From: Stutzerimonas degradans
Lineage (GTDB): Bacteria; Pseudomonadota; Gammaproteobacteria; Pseudomonadales; Pseudomonadaceae
NCBI RefSeq assembly: GCF_024448505.1
Contig: NZ_JAMOHV010000009.1
Span: 1-64,000 of the forward strand
Reading direction: 5' to 3'
Length of the DNA: 64,000 nucleotides
Below the pieces are notes generated by a model, which did not search any database, had not been told where the DNA came from, and was given only the letters and a program-made list of their open reading frames with translations. Shown piece after piece: positions 44,198 to 56,285 of the stretch (position 1 is the stretch's first letter; each line of letters starts with the position of its first letter). The translations under genes were made by a program, and so were the position numbers.

Positions 44198-45283
44198 ATG
44201 AGCGAGACCGAGCAGGATCGTCAGGGGCCGCTGCGTGGTCTGCGCGTGCTGGAGTTCGCCGGCATCGGTCCCGGACCGCACTGCGCGATGCTGCTGGCGG
44301 ACATGGGCGCCGAAGTGCTGCGCGTCGAGCGCGAGGGCGGCACGGGATGGGCGAACCCGGTAGTCGACCGCGGCCGCAAGGTGGTGACGCTGGATATCCG
44401 CAATGCTGCGGGGCGGGCGCGCTGCCTGGAACTGGCGCAGGGCGCCGACGTGCTGATCGAGGGGTTTCGCCCGGGCGTCATGGAGCGCCTGGGCCTGGGG
44501 CCGGACGAGCTGCTGGCGCGCAACCCGCGGCTGATTTACGGACGCATGACGGGGTGGGGCCAGACTGGACCATTGGCCCGGGCCGCGGGGCACGACATCA
44601 ACTACATCGCGCTGACCGGGGCGCTGGCGGCGATCCGCGGCGAGAGCGGGCCGGCGGTGCCGCCGCTGAATCTGGTCGGCGATTTCGGTGGCGGCTCGCT
44701 GTATCTCGCCGTGGGTATCCTCGCTGCACTGTGGGAGCGCGAGCACTCGGGCCAAGGGCAGGTGATCGATGCGGCAATCGTCGATGGCGTGTCGTCGCTG
44801 ATGACCTTTTTTGCCGGGCTGCTACCCAGCGGGCGCATCGAGATGCAGCGCGAGCGCAATCCGCTGAGCGGCGCGGCGCCGAACTACCGGTGTTACCTCT
44901 GCGCCGATGGTCGCGAGATCGCCATCGGCGCGCTGGAGCCGCCGTTCTGGCGTGAGTTGCTTGAACGCATCGACGCTCCGCAAGCGCTCTGGGAGGGCTG
45001 CGCGGAACCGACTGCCTGGACCGAGCAGGGCGACGCCCTGGCACGGTTGTTCGCCAGCCGCAGCCAGGCCGAATGGTGCGCCCTGCTGGAGGGCAGCGAT
45101 GCCTGCTTCGCACCGGTGCTGCCTCTGGAGGAAGCAGCTGGGCATGTTCACATGCGCCAGCGCGGCGTCTATCAGGAGGTCGACGGCCAGTTGCAAGCGG
45201 CGCCAACACCGCGCTTCTCACGCACCCCTGGCAAGGCCCGGCGCACGCTGCGCGTAGCGGAAGCGGACGCCTGCTGGGATTGA
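44198..45283 (+). CDS. CaiB/BaiF-type CoA transferase (alpha-methylacyl-CoA racemase-like)
   Basis: 361 residues. The family III CoA-transferase/racemase fold starts GLRVLEFAGIGPGPHCAMLLADMGAEVLRVE. The AMACR-type block GWGQTGPLARAAGHDINYIALTGAL (near 115-139) contains the catalytic His126/Asp127-like GHD. Racemases of this type convert (2R)- to (2S)-methylacyl-CoA so that acyl-CoA dehydrogenase can act. Together with the branched-type ACAD and SDR this is the best clue that the cluster handles methyl-branched substrates. Ends the cluster. Confidence 0.85.
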   Translation: MSETEQDRQGPLRGLRVLEFAGIGPGPHCAMLLADMGAEVLRVEREGGTGWANPVVDRGRKVVTLDIRNAAGRARCLELAQGADVLIEGFRPGVMERLGLGPDELLARNPRLIYGRMTGWGQTGPLARAAGHDINYIALTGALAAIRGESGPAVPPLNLVGDFGGGSLYLAVGILAALWEREHSGQGQVIDAAIVDGVSSLMTFFAGLLPSGRIEMQRERNPLSGAAPNYRCYLCADGREIAIGALEPPFWRELLERIDAPQALWEGCAEPTAWTEQGDALARLFASRSQAEWCALLEGSDACFAPVLPLEEAAGHVHMRQRGVYQEVDGQLQAAPTPRFSRTPGKARRTLRVAEADACWD

Positions 45284-45653
45284 TGCGGGCTGTCGCCGTT
45301 GCCTGCCGCGTGCATCTGCCGGCTTGGCGGTTCACGCTCACGAATACCTGATGATTACGCGAAGTTCATTGGTTCGATGATCAGTAATACGCACCGATCA
45401 CTAAAGCCTCTTGGTCCCGATGCCGCAACGAAGAGGCGGGCGGGGTATCAGAACTTGAATAAGCAGATGAACTTCCAGGTGGTGCGTAGACTGTCGACGG
45501 GATGTTGCAGAAGTGCCTGTAAACCAATGTTCATCCGGCTGTAATGCTCTACCTAGACGAGCCGCGCGTCGGTTTGAATTGCATCGGCACGAGAGCTGGC
45601 TACCCTCAATGTAGATGCCAATTATTACAACAAAAAGCGGGGAGTCAGACGTC
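45284..45653. other. Intergenic region, no recognisable gene
   Basis: 370 bp between the CaiB-type gene and the small membrane protein. No coding sequence, RNA gene, strong terminator or repeat was recognised. Its AT content appears higher than the flanking genes near 45345-45530. The promoter of the small gene is presumably here. Confidence 0.5.
45629..45636 (+). promoter_or_regulatory. CA motif before the small membrane protein
   Basis: AACAAAAA fits AANAANAA and lies four bases before GGGGAG, the Shine-Dalgarno of the small gene at 45654. Its position matches known Hfq/Crc target sites. Confidence 0.6.
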
Positions 45654-45872
45654 ATGAACAATTACAACGAGCCTGTAGTTGCACTTGAGCTATGCCGCTT
45701 CTGCGCGCATTGCATTGCTGCCATTGTTGTGGCCGGCATGTTGTTCATTGGTTTGATTGGGTCCTGGAGCGTGGCCCTGAATGTAGGCTTGATACCACTG
45801 CTCGCGCTTGCGGCCTCCGATCTGCTGGCCAGGCGTCAGGAACATGCGCTGCAATCGGCGATCCGCGCCTGA
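45654..45872 (+). CDS. Small two-helix membrane protein with CxxCxxC, unknown function
   Basis: 72 residues. Two hydrophobic segments at about 21-38 and 41-59 predict an inner-membrane hairpin. The segment before the first helix has CRFCAHC (Cys14, Cys17, Cys20, with His19), possibly a metal or redox site facing one side of the membrane. The C-terminus is charged (LLARRQEHALQSAIRA). ATG 45654 has GGGGAG ten bases upstream. No family was recognised. Its location beside the Crc-type small RNA and the CA motif in its leader suggest carbon-responsive expression, but this is inference. Confidence 0.6.
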   Translation: MNNYNEPVVALELCRFCAHCIAAIVVAGMLFIGLIGSWSVALNVGLIPLLALAASDLLARRQEHALQSAIRA

Positions 45873-46033
45873 GCACGATGCGTCGGCGCAACCCATGGCG
45901 CCGACGCCCTTCCGATAGAGTACATGGCAGCTGTCGGTTCACCGTGGCTGCCACCTCCATTTCAGCCGGTTTTCAAGACCTTCGCCTTTTTTGCTTCCGA
46001 CACACTGGTGCGCGCGCTGAGGCGGCGTGCCGG

Positions 46034-46128
46034 TGTTACCGCTTCACGAAAATGTAACGATGCTTGGGGCGCATGGTAACGACGATGCCCGTTTTTCGTG
46101 CGCACGACGCCCCACAGAAACGCGTAAC
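46034..46128. promoter_or_regulatory. GTAAC half-site cluster, candidate CbrB upstream activating sites
   Basis: TGTTACC at 46034-46040 and TGTAACG at 46053-46059 form an inverted pair. Further GTAAC half-sites follow at 46076-46080 and 46124-46128. They lie 30-125 bp upstream of a sigma-54 promoter, the right place for an enhancer-binding protein. CbrB is the known activator of CrcZ and CrcY in pseudomonads, with TGTTAC-type subsites. Confidence 0.6.
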
Positions 46129-46156
46129 TCTATGAAAAATAAGGATTTGTGAAAGC

Positions 46157-46172
46157 TGGCACGCCGAATGCT
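46157..46172 (+). promoter_or_regulatory. Sigma-54 (RpoN) promoter of the CrcZ/CrcY-type RNA
   Basis: TGGCACGCCGAATGCT has the -24 GG (46158-46159) and the -12 GC (46170-46171) at the required ten-base spacing, and 7 of 7 bases of the TGGCACG box. It predicts a start near 46183, where the RNA begins GCACAACAA like characterised CrcZ. Confidence 0.88.
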
Positions 46173-46182
46173 TTATCTCTGG

Positions 46183-46544
46183 CACAACAAAAACAAGAAA
46201 GCAGAACCCACAACAAAAACAACACGTAGCGACTCCAACACAATAAAAATAAGCACGTGGAGGCGTAGCAAACTGATTCTTTTGGAGAGGAATTGCCCGA
46301 CAGGTTTCCTGTCGACCGGGCCGAGAACGACAAAACTGCCATGAGGCAGCGCCAGAACCGGTTGAGCCCGCGAGGGCAGTGGCAAATCAGCGACCAAAAA
46401 AATCCGTTTGTTCTTAATGTCCCGATCATGGGACTGCGTCGGGCCTTGGCTCGAACCGGGCGCTCAACAAAAACAACAAGCCCGTCAGCAGAAGAAGAAC
46501 AAAGCAATAACTCTTGAAGGGGAGCCGTCAGGCTCCCCTTTTTA
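46183..46544 (+). ncRNA. crcY: CrcZ/CrcY-family small RNA (Hfq/Crc sequestering)
   Basis: About 360 nt. The family titrates Hfq/Crc from target mRNAs and so relieves carbon catabolite repression. Five clusters of the CA motif AANAANAA are visible: 46184-46200, 46211-46223, 46241-46253, 46465-46480 and 46491-46504. They are AACAAAAACAA-like in three of these. The 5' end GCACAACAA matches CrcZ-type RNAs. It ends in an intrinsic terminator. CrcZ sits between cbrB and pcnB in Pseudomonas. This copy is in a different place and its size fits CrcY of P. putida, so I call it CrcY-like with less certainty than the family itself. Confidence 0.88.
46517..46544 (+). terminator. Terminator of the CrcY-type RNA
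   Basis: AAGGGGAGCC (46517-46526), loop GTCA, GGCTCCCCTT (46531-46540), then TTTATTT. Perfect 10-bp stem with T-tract. Confidence 0.92.
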
Positions 46545-46551
46545 TTTGTGC

Positions 46552-46589
46552 CTTCGCCAGTACGGCTGCTCAGGCCGTAGCTGGCGAAG
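46552..46589 (-). terminator. Hairpin at the 3' end of ptrB
   Basis: CTTCGCCAG (46552-46560) pairs with CTGGCGAAG (46581-46589), and TACGGC (46561-46566) with GCCGTA (46574-46579), separated by one unpaired G. It is 18 bp past the ptrB stop. No T-run follows on either strand, so it may be a 3'-stabilising or rho-assisted end and not an intrinsic terminator. Confidence 0.5.
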
Positions 46590-46607
46590 AGCGGCGCACC
46601 TCCCAGC

Positions 46608-48641
46608 CTATCCCGCCAGGTCGAGTACCTTGAGGATGAAGGCATACTCCAGTGCCACGTCCTTGAGCGCCTGATAACGGCCGCTCATGCCACCGTGCCC
46701 TGCGCCGAACTCGGTCTTGAGCAGCAGCAGGCTGTCGTCGGTGCGCGTGGCGCGCAGCTTGGCGACCCACTTGGCGGCTTCCCAGTACTGCACGCGGCTG
46801 TCGTTGTAGCCGGCCACGACCAGCAATGGCGGATAGGCCTGCGCGCGGACATTCTCGTACGGCGCGTAGGCCTTGATGCGTTCGTGCACCTCAGGATGGT
46901 TCGGGTCGCCCCACTCGTCGTACTCGGTGACGGTCAGCGGCAGGTCGGCGTTGAGCATGGTGTTGAGCACGTCGACGAAGGGGACCTCGGCGATCGCCGC
47001 ACCGAACAGTTCCGGACGCAGGTTGAGCACCGCGCCGATCAGCAGGCCACCGGCGCTGCCGCCACTGATGGCCAGGCGCCGCGACGTGGTATAGCCATCG
47101 GCCAGCAGTTGTTCGGCGCAGGCGATGAAGTCGGTGAAGGTGTTCGGCTTGTGTTCCAGCTTGCCGGCGCGGTACCAGGCTTCGCCCAGATCGCCGCCGC
47201 CGCGCACATGGGCGATGGCGAAGATGAAGCCGCGGTCGAGCAGCGACAGTCGCGCATGCGAGAACCAGGGATCCAGGCTATGGCCGTACGCGCCGTAGCC
47301 GTAAAGATAAAGCGGCGCCGGCTTGCCGAAGCTGTCGCAGCGGCCGACCAGGCTGATGGGGATCTGCGTGCCGTCCTGGGCGGTGGCCCAGATGCGCCGG
47401 CTTTCGTAGGCATCAGCGTCGAACGGGCCTTCCACCGGGGTTTCCTTGAGCACCGTTTGGCTGCCGTCGGCGAGAGTCAGTTGGCGGATCTGCGCGGGGC
47501 GGTTCAACGCCTCGTAGCGCACGCGGATCACCGTGCTGGTGAATTCCAGCGAGTTCTGCACGTGCAGGCTGTAGGCCGCATCCGGCAGTTGCAGGCGATA
47601 GGGCTGGGCGCCTTGCGGCCGTACCTCGATAACCGGCAGGCCGCTTTCACGCAGGGTCAGGGTGAGTGCCTCGGCGTTCAGGCTGACGTCCTCGAGCATC
47701 ACCGCGTCGTCATGCGGGACCAGCTCCTGCCAGTGCTCGCGGCCCGGCTCGGTCTCGCTGGCGTGGTAAAGGGCGAAATTGATGCCCGCCTGGTTGCTGC
47801 GGATCAGCCAGCGCCACTGGCCTTCGTACAGGCCGTGATCAGGGAAATACTCGTGGTCTTCCTGGCGTGGTGCCAGACAGGTCCAGTTGCCTTCCGGCTG
47901 GTCCGCTGACAGTACCCAGGATTCGCTGGTGGTCTTGCTGTGGGAGAGGATGACCAGCTGGCGTTCGGAGCTGGCGCGGTAGCAGTGGACGAAGAAGCGC
48001 CCGTCCGGATCGTGGAACACCGCGGCGCTACCGGTCTCGCCCAGTCGATGGCGGTAGATTTTGTGCGGCCGGTGGGTGTCGTCCAGTTCGCCGTAGAACA
48101 GGGTCTGGCTGTCGTTGGCCCAGGTCATGCTGCCGTCGCAATCGTCGAAGGGCAGCTCCGACACCGCGCCGCTGGCCAGGTCTTTGACGAACAGCCGGTA
48201 GATCTCGTCGCCTTCGCGGTCGAGGCTGTAGGCCAGCTTGCTGTGATCCTGGCTAATGCTGAAGGCGCCCAGCGACAGGAAGCCGCCGCCGGCCAGCTCG
48301 TTGGGGTCGAGCAGCAGTTGCTCGGCGCTTTCGTCCACCGTGAGCGAACCATCCAGCGGGCGCGGGCAGCGGTAGTGCCGTGGGTACTCGTCGCCAGCCG
48401 TGGTGCGCTGGTAATACAGCCACGGACCCCAGGGCGAGGGCAGGGAAAGATCGGTTTCGCGAATGCGGCCTTTGATTTCCTGGAACAGGGTTTCGCGCAG
48501 TTCGGCCTGATCGGCGAGCTGCTCCTCGAGGTACGTATTCTCCGCATTGAGATAGGCCAGCACGTCCTCGGCGTCGCGATTCTCCAGCCAGCGGTAAGGG
48601 TCGGTGCCGGTATCGGCGCGGGCGATGGGGGCTTGGGACAT
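46608..48641 (-). CDS. ptrB: Oligopeptidase B (protease II), S9 family
   Basis: 677 residues. Cytoplasmic serine peptidase cleaving after Arg or Lys in short peptides. An N-terminal seven-blade beta-propeller (about 75-400) gates the C-terminal alpha/beta-hydrolase. The nucleophile is Ser in ISGGSAGGLL (near 528). The Asp is near 611 and the His is in EFGAGHGGMSGRY near 648. Start ATG 48641 has GGAG seven bases upstream. The longer frame to 48920 contains a leader without homology. The gene converges on the CrcY-type RNA. Confidence 0.93.
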   Translation of the reverse strand: MSQAPIARADTGTDPYRWLENRDAEDVLAYLNAENTYLEEQLADQAELRETLFQEIKGRIRETDLSLPSPWGPWLYYQRTTAGDEYPRHYRCPRPLDGSLTVDESAEQLLLDPNELAGGGFLSLGAFSISQDHSKLAYSLDREGDEIYRLFVKDLASGAVSELPFDDCDGSMTWANDSQTLFYGELDDTHRPHKIYRHRLGETGSAAVFHDPDGRFFVHCYRASSERQLVILSHSKTTSESWVLSADQPEGNWTCLAPRQEDHEYFPDHGLYEGQWRWLIRSNQAGINFALYHASETEPGREHWQELVPHDDAVMLEDVSLNAEALTLTLRESGLPVIEVRPQGAQPYRLQLPDAAYSLHVQNSLEFTSTVIRVRYEALNRPAQIRQLTLADGSQTVLKETPVEGPFDADAYESRRIWATAQDGTQIPISLVGRCDSFGKPAPLYLYGYGAYGHSLDPWFSHARLSLLDRGFIFAIAHVRGGGDLGEAWYRAGKLEHKPNTFTDFIACAEQLLADGYTTSRRLAISGGSAGGLLIGAVLNLRPELFGAAIAEVPFVDVLNTMLNADLPLTVTEYDEWGDPNHPEVHERIKAYAPYENVRAQAYPPLLVVAGYNDSRVQYWEAAKWVAKLRATRTDDSLLLLKTEFGAGHGGMSGRYQALKDVALEYAFILKVLDLAG

Positions 48642-52408
<3,767 letters not shown>

Positions 52409-52483
52409 CAGATGCAGATGACTGCGCTAGGCTGACAGCCGCGCCCGCAGGTTTGCGGGGCGGATTGTCAGACGGTGCATGGA

Positions 52484-52511
52484 AGCCGGGGCCAAGTGCC
52501 CCGGTTTTTCT
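52484..52511 (+). terminator. Terminator after fadA
   Basis: CCGGGGC (52486-52492), loop CAAGT, GCCCCGG (52498-52504), then TTTTTCTTTTT. About 78 bp past the fadA stop. Confidence 0.9.
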
Positions 52512-52534
52512 TTTTGTGACGGCAGGGGAAGCAG

Positions 52535-52765
52535 ATGATGCAGGTGGAGCCGGGGCGATATCGCCATTACAAGGGGCCCGAATACCGAGTGTTCGCCGTG
52601 GCGCGACATTCGGAGACGGAAGAGCCGATGGTGTTCTATCAGGCACTGTACGGTGAGTACGGACTGTGGGTTCGCCCATTGTCCATGTTCGTCGAGACCG
52701 TCGATGTCGATGGCGAAACTGTGCCGCGGTTCGCTCTGATCGAGGCCGAGCCAAGCCGTTACTGA
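52535..52765 (+). CDS. DUF1653 family small protein
   Basis: 76 residues. The DUF1653 core (GRYRHYKGPEYRVFAVARHSETEEPMVFYQALYGEYGLWVRP) is complete and ends with SMFVETVDVDGETVPRFALIE. Function unknown. The family is often near DNA or nucleotide genes. Start ATG 52535, preceded by GGGGAAG. Lies between fadA and topA, as in other Pseudomonas genomes. Confidence 0.88.
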   Translation: MMQVEPGRYRHYKGPEYRVFAVARHSETEEPMVFYQALYGEYGLWVRPLSMFVETVDVDGETVPRFALIEAEPSRY

Positions 52766-53011
52766 TGCGTGCGAACGCTTGCTTGCCAGGCTCGGCGCTT
52801 GACCTCGTCGCGCTCGCCACTATATATAGCGGTGCCTTTCGGACAGAGTGGCCGTCTTTGCACTCGTTCATGCGTTCTCGGGCATGCTCGGAAAGCTCAT
52901 TGAGGCGCGTCGACGCCGCTGCCAGCAGTCCGACCTCCGGTCGCCGATTTGCGCGCACCTTGCCGCAGATACTCGCTCCGTTCACCTCTCGATTCAGGAA
53001 CTCTGCTCTCC

Positions 53012-55612
53012 ATGGGTAAATCGCTGGTCATCGTGGAATCACCGGCCAAGGCCAAGACAATCAACAAGTATTTGGGCAACCAGTACGTGGTGAAGTCGAG
53101 TATCGGCCACATCCGCGACCTTCCCACCAGTGGTTCCGCCAGCAAGGAGCCGGTAAAGCGCGGCAAGGCCGCCGCTGGCGAGACGCCTGCGCTGTCGCCC
53201 AAGGAGAAGGCCAAACGTCAGCTGTTCGCGCGCATGGGCGTCGACCCGGAGCATGACTGGAAGGCCAAGTACGAGATCCTGCCGGGCAAGGAAAAGGTGA
53301 TCGAGGAGCTGCGTCGCCTGGCCAAGGAAGCCGACACCATCTATCTCGCGACCGACTTGGATAGAGAAGGGGAGGCGATCGCCTGGCACCTGCGCGAATC
53401 CATCGGCGGCGATGACAGTCGCTACAAGCGCGTGGTGTTCAATGAAATCACCAAGAAGGCGATCCAGGAGGCGTTCTCGCAGCCCGGCGAACTCGACATC
53501 AATCGCGTCAACGCCCAGCAGGCCCGGCGTTTCCTCGACCGCGTAGTCGGTTACATGGTGTCCCCGCTGCTGTGGGCGAAGATTGCCCGCGGCCTGTCCG
53601 CTGGCCGGGTGCAGTCGGTGGCGGTGAAGCTGGTAGTGGAGCGCGAGCGTGAAATCCGCGCCTTCGTGCCGGAAGAATACTGGGAAGTGCATGCCGACCT
53701 GGCGACCGCACAGCAGGCCAAGGTGCGCTTCGAGGTAGCCCGCCAGAACGGTGAGGCGTTCAAGCCGCTGAACGAAGCGCAGGCCACTGCTGCGCTGGAG
53801 AAACTCAAGAGCTCGAACTACCGCGTCAGCAAGCGCGAGGACAAGCCGACCTCCAGCAAGCCGTCGGCGCCGTTCATCACCTCGACCCTGCAGCAGGCGG
53901 CGAGCAACCGTCTCGGCTTCGGCGTGAAGAAGACCATGATGATGGCGCAGCGGCTCTACGAAGCCGGCTACATCACCTACATGCGTACCGACTCGACCAA
54001 CCTCTCGGCCGACGCCATCGCCATGGTGCGTGGCTTTATCGAGAGCGAATTCGGTGGCAAGTACCTGCCCGAGAAGGCCAATGTCTATTCGAGCAAGGAG
54101 GGCGCGCAGGAGGCGCACGAGGCGATCCGCCCGTCTGACGTCAATCTGCGTCCCAACCAGCTTTCGGGAATGGAACGTGACGCCGAACGCCTTTACGAGC
54201 TGATCTGGCGCCAGTTCGTGGCTTGCCAGATGCCACCGGCCCAGTACCTGTCCACCAGCGTGACGGCGACGGCCGGCGAGTTCGAGCTGCGTGCCAAGGG
54301 TCGCATTCTCAAGTTCGACGGCTACACCAAGGTCATGCCGCAGCAGAGCAAATCCGGCGAGGACGACGTGCTCCCGGATATGCAGCAGGGCGAAGCGCTG
54401 GCGCTGCTCAAGCTCGATCCGAGCCAGCACTTCACCAAGCCGCCCGCGCGCTACTCGGAAGCCAGCCTGGTCAAGGAGATGGAGAAGCGCGGTATCGGTC
54501 GTCCGTCCACTTACGCGGCGATCATTTCCACGATTCAGGATCGCGGCTACGTCTCGCTGCACAACCGCCGCTTCTATTCGGAAAAGATGGGCGACATCGT
54601 CACCGAGCGTCTTTCCGAAAGCTTCGAGAACCTGATGGACTACGGCTTCACCGCCGGCATGGAAGAGCATCTGGACGACGTTGCGCAGGGTGAGCGGGAA
54701 TGGAAGCACGTGCTCGATGAGTTCTACGGCGACTTCAAGCGCAAGCTCGAACAGGCCGAGGGCAGCGAGAACGGCATGCGCGCCAACCAGCCCACCCTGA
54801 CCGACATTCCCTGCAAGGTCTGCGGCCGGCCGATGATGATCCGCACCGCATCCACCGGCGTATTCCTCGGCTGCTCGGGCTACAGCCTGCCGCCCAAGGA
54901 ACGCTGCAAGTCGACGATCAACCTCGTGCCGGGCGACGAAATCGCGGCAGATGACGAGGGCGAATCCGAGTCGCTGGTGCTGCTGGGCAAGCATCGCTGC
55001 CCGATTTGCAGCACCGCAATGGATGCCTACCTGCTCGATGAGAAGCGCAAGCTGCATATCTGCGGCAACAACCCCGATTGCTCGGGCTACGAGATCGAGG
55101 AAGGCCAGTACCGCATCAAGGGCTATGAAGGCCCAAGCCTGGAATGTGACAAGTGCGGCAGTGAGATGCAGCTCAAGACCGGTCGCTTCGGCAAGTTCTT
55201 CGGCTGCACCAACGCCGAATGCAAGAACACCCGCAAGCTGCTGAAGAACGGCGAACCGGCGCCGCCGAAGATGGACGCGGTGAAGATGCCGGAACTGCGT
55301 TGCGAGAAGGTCGACGACACCTACGTACTGCGTGACGGCGCATCGGGGCTGTTCCTGGCTGCCAGCCAGTTTCCGAAGAACCGCGAGACACGTGCTCCGC
55401 TGGTGAGGGAGCTGATTCCGCACCGTGACGAGATCGATCCGAAATACCACTTCCTGCTGGATGCGCCGCAGCAGGACGCGGAAGGGCGCCCGACGGTGAT
55501 CCGCTTCAGCCGCAAGACCAAGGAGCAGTACGTGCAGTCGGAAGTCGAAGGCAAGCCGACCGGCTGGAAGGCCTTCTTCGTCGGCGGCAAGTGGAAGGTC
55601 GAGGAAAAGTAA
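53012..55612 (+). CDS. topA: DNA topoisomerase I
   Basis: 866 residues, type IA. Relaxes negative supercoils. The Toprim domain is at the start ([21 protein letters not shown] and the [15 protein letters not shown] acidic motif). The catalytic Tyr323 sits in YITYMRTDS. The C-terminal part carries three four-Cys zinc modules, visible as CKVCGRP...GCSGYS...C, CPICSTAM...CGNNPDC and CDKCGSEM...GCTNAEC. Start ATG 53012; longer reading to 52949 lacks support. A CTATATATAG palindrome at 52820-52829 lies in the 245-bp promoter region. Confidence 0.96.
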   Translation: MGKSLVIVESPAKAKTINKYLGNQYVVKSSIGHIRDLPTSGSASKEPVKRGKAAAGETPALSPKEKAKRQLFARMGVDPEHDWKAKYEILPGKEKVIEELRRLAKEADTIYLATDLDREGEAIAWHLRESIGGDDSRYKRVVFNEITKKAIQEAFSQPGELDINRVNAQQARRFLDRVVGYMVSPLLWAKIARGLSAGRVQSVAVKLVVEREREIRAFVPEEYWEVHADLATAQQAKVRFEVARQNGEAFKPLNEAQATAALEKLKSSNYRVSKREDKPTSSKPSAPFITSTLQQAASNRLGFGVKKTMMMAQRLYEAGYITYMRTDSTNLSADAIAMVRGFIESEFGGKYLPEKANVYSSKEGAQEAHEAIRPSDVNLRPNQLSGMERDAERLYELIWRQFVACQMPPAQYLSTSVTATAGEFELRAKGRILKFDGYTKVMPQQSKSGEDDVLPDMQQGEALALLKLDPSQHFTKPPARYSEASLVKEMEKRGIGRPSTYAAIISTIQDRGYVSLHNRRFYSEKMGDIVTERLSESFENLMDYGFTAGMEEHLDDVAQGEREWKHVLDEFYGDFKRKLEQAEGSENGMRANQPTLTDIPCKVCGRPMMIRTASTGVFLGCSGYSLPPKERCKSTINLVPGDEIAADDEGESESLVLLGKHRCPICSTAMDAYLLDEKRKLHICGNNPDCSGYEIEEGQYRIKGYEGPSLECDKCGSEMQLKTGRFGKFFGCTNAECKNTRKLLKNGEPAPPKMDAVKMPELRCEKVDDTYVLRDGASGLFLAASQFPKNRETRAPLVRELIPHRDEIDPKYHFLLDAPQQDAEGRPTVIRFSRKTKEQYVQSEVEGKPTGWKAFFVGGKWKVEEK

Positions 55613-55752
55613 CGCACGCCGCTGCGGCGATGCGCTCGCAGATGCCGTCTGGCTAGACGGTGTCTGCGGTTGTTCTGCTCTGCCTGTAGCGCTGGCGTTG
55701 ACGGGCGTCGAAGTTCATTCTTGCAGTTTCCCGTCATTCGGAGAGCGCCCTC

Positions 55753-56271
55753 ATGGCTCACGAGCTCTACACCCGGACCAATCAGAAGATCTATTTCGCC
55801 GGTCTGTCGCTGGATAGCTGGCGCAAGGCTGAAGCGTCGGGCTCGCTGAATGCGCAGGGGCTGATCCAGGCCGAGCGTGAGGCGAGCCTGTTCCATCTCT
55901 ACGGCGCCTTGCTGGGGCTGTGTCATGAAATCGCCGGCTACTACCGCTCGCCTGGCGCCGGTGCGTCGCGGGTCGAGCTGATTCTCTCGCGTTCAGTTCT
56001 CGACGCAGCGCCGAGCCCGGAGCTGGCCGAGCTGGTGGAGCTGGCCGAGCAGGGAGAAACCTGGCTGGCCAGCCTGTTGCAAGCCTATGCGGCGCTATTC
56101 GAGCCGCCGCGTGCGCCGGCAAAGGTTAAAACTGACCCACGCCAGCCATTGATCGAGGCCGTCAGCCTCGACGAGCCAGAGCCCGCCCTGACGCGTGACG
56201 AGCTGGAGCTCTGGCGACAGAACCTGAAGAGCCTGGCCTTGCGCTTTCGCGAGTCGCTGACCGAGTGGTGA
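55753..56271 (+). CDS. DUF6586 family protein
   Basis: 172-residue helical protein, MAHELYTRTNQKIYFAGLSLDSWRKAE at the start, rich in Leu/Ala/Glu. A conserved Pseudomonas hypothetical between topA and the SulA region. No signal peptide or catalytic motif was seen. RBS GGAGAG is upstream of the ATG. The function is unknown. Confidence 0.75.
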   Translation: MAHELYTRTNQKIYFAGLSLDSWRKAEASGSLNAQGLIQAEREASLFHLYGALLGLCHEIAGYYRSPGAGASRVELILSRSVLDAAPSPELAELVELAEQGETWLASLLQAYAALFEPPRAPAKVKTDPRQPLIEAVSLDEPEPALTRDELELWRQNLKSLALRFRESLTEW

Positions 56272-56285
56272 GCGGCGCTTCCACA

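Noticed and set aside
42380-44755. 791-codon minus-strand ORF over the acyl-CoA ligase
   Set aside because: Shadow frame. Composition His/Arg/Gln-rich without motifs.
45519-45532. PsrA-like TAAAC-CAAT-GTTCA upstream of the small membrane protein
   Set aside because: Three mismatches to the consensus. Chance match likely.
46130-46645. 171-codon minus-strand ORF over the CrcY-type RNA
   Set aside because: The opposite strand carries a sigma-54 promoter, CA motifs and a terminator, which explain the sequence. The peptide is low complexity (Phe/Leu/Cys).
52820-52829. CTATATATAG palindrome upstream of topA as an SOS box
   Set aside because: Lacks CTG and CAG ends. It may simply be part of a -10 region.
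53039-55450. 803-codon minus-strand ORF over topA
   Set aside because: Shadow frame of topA. No domain.
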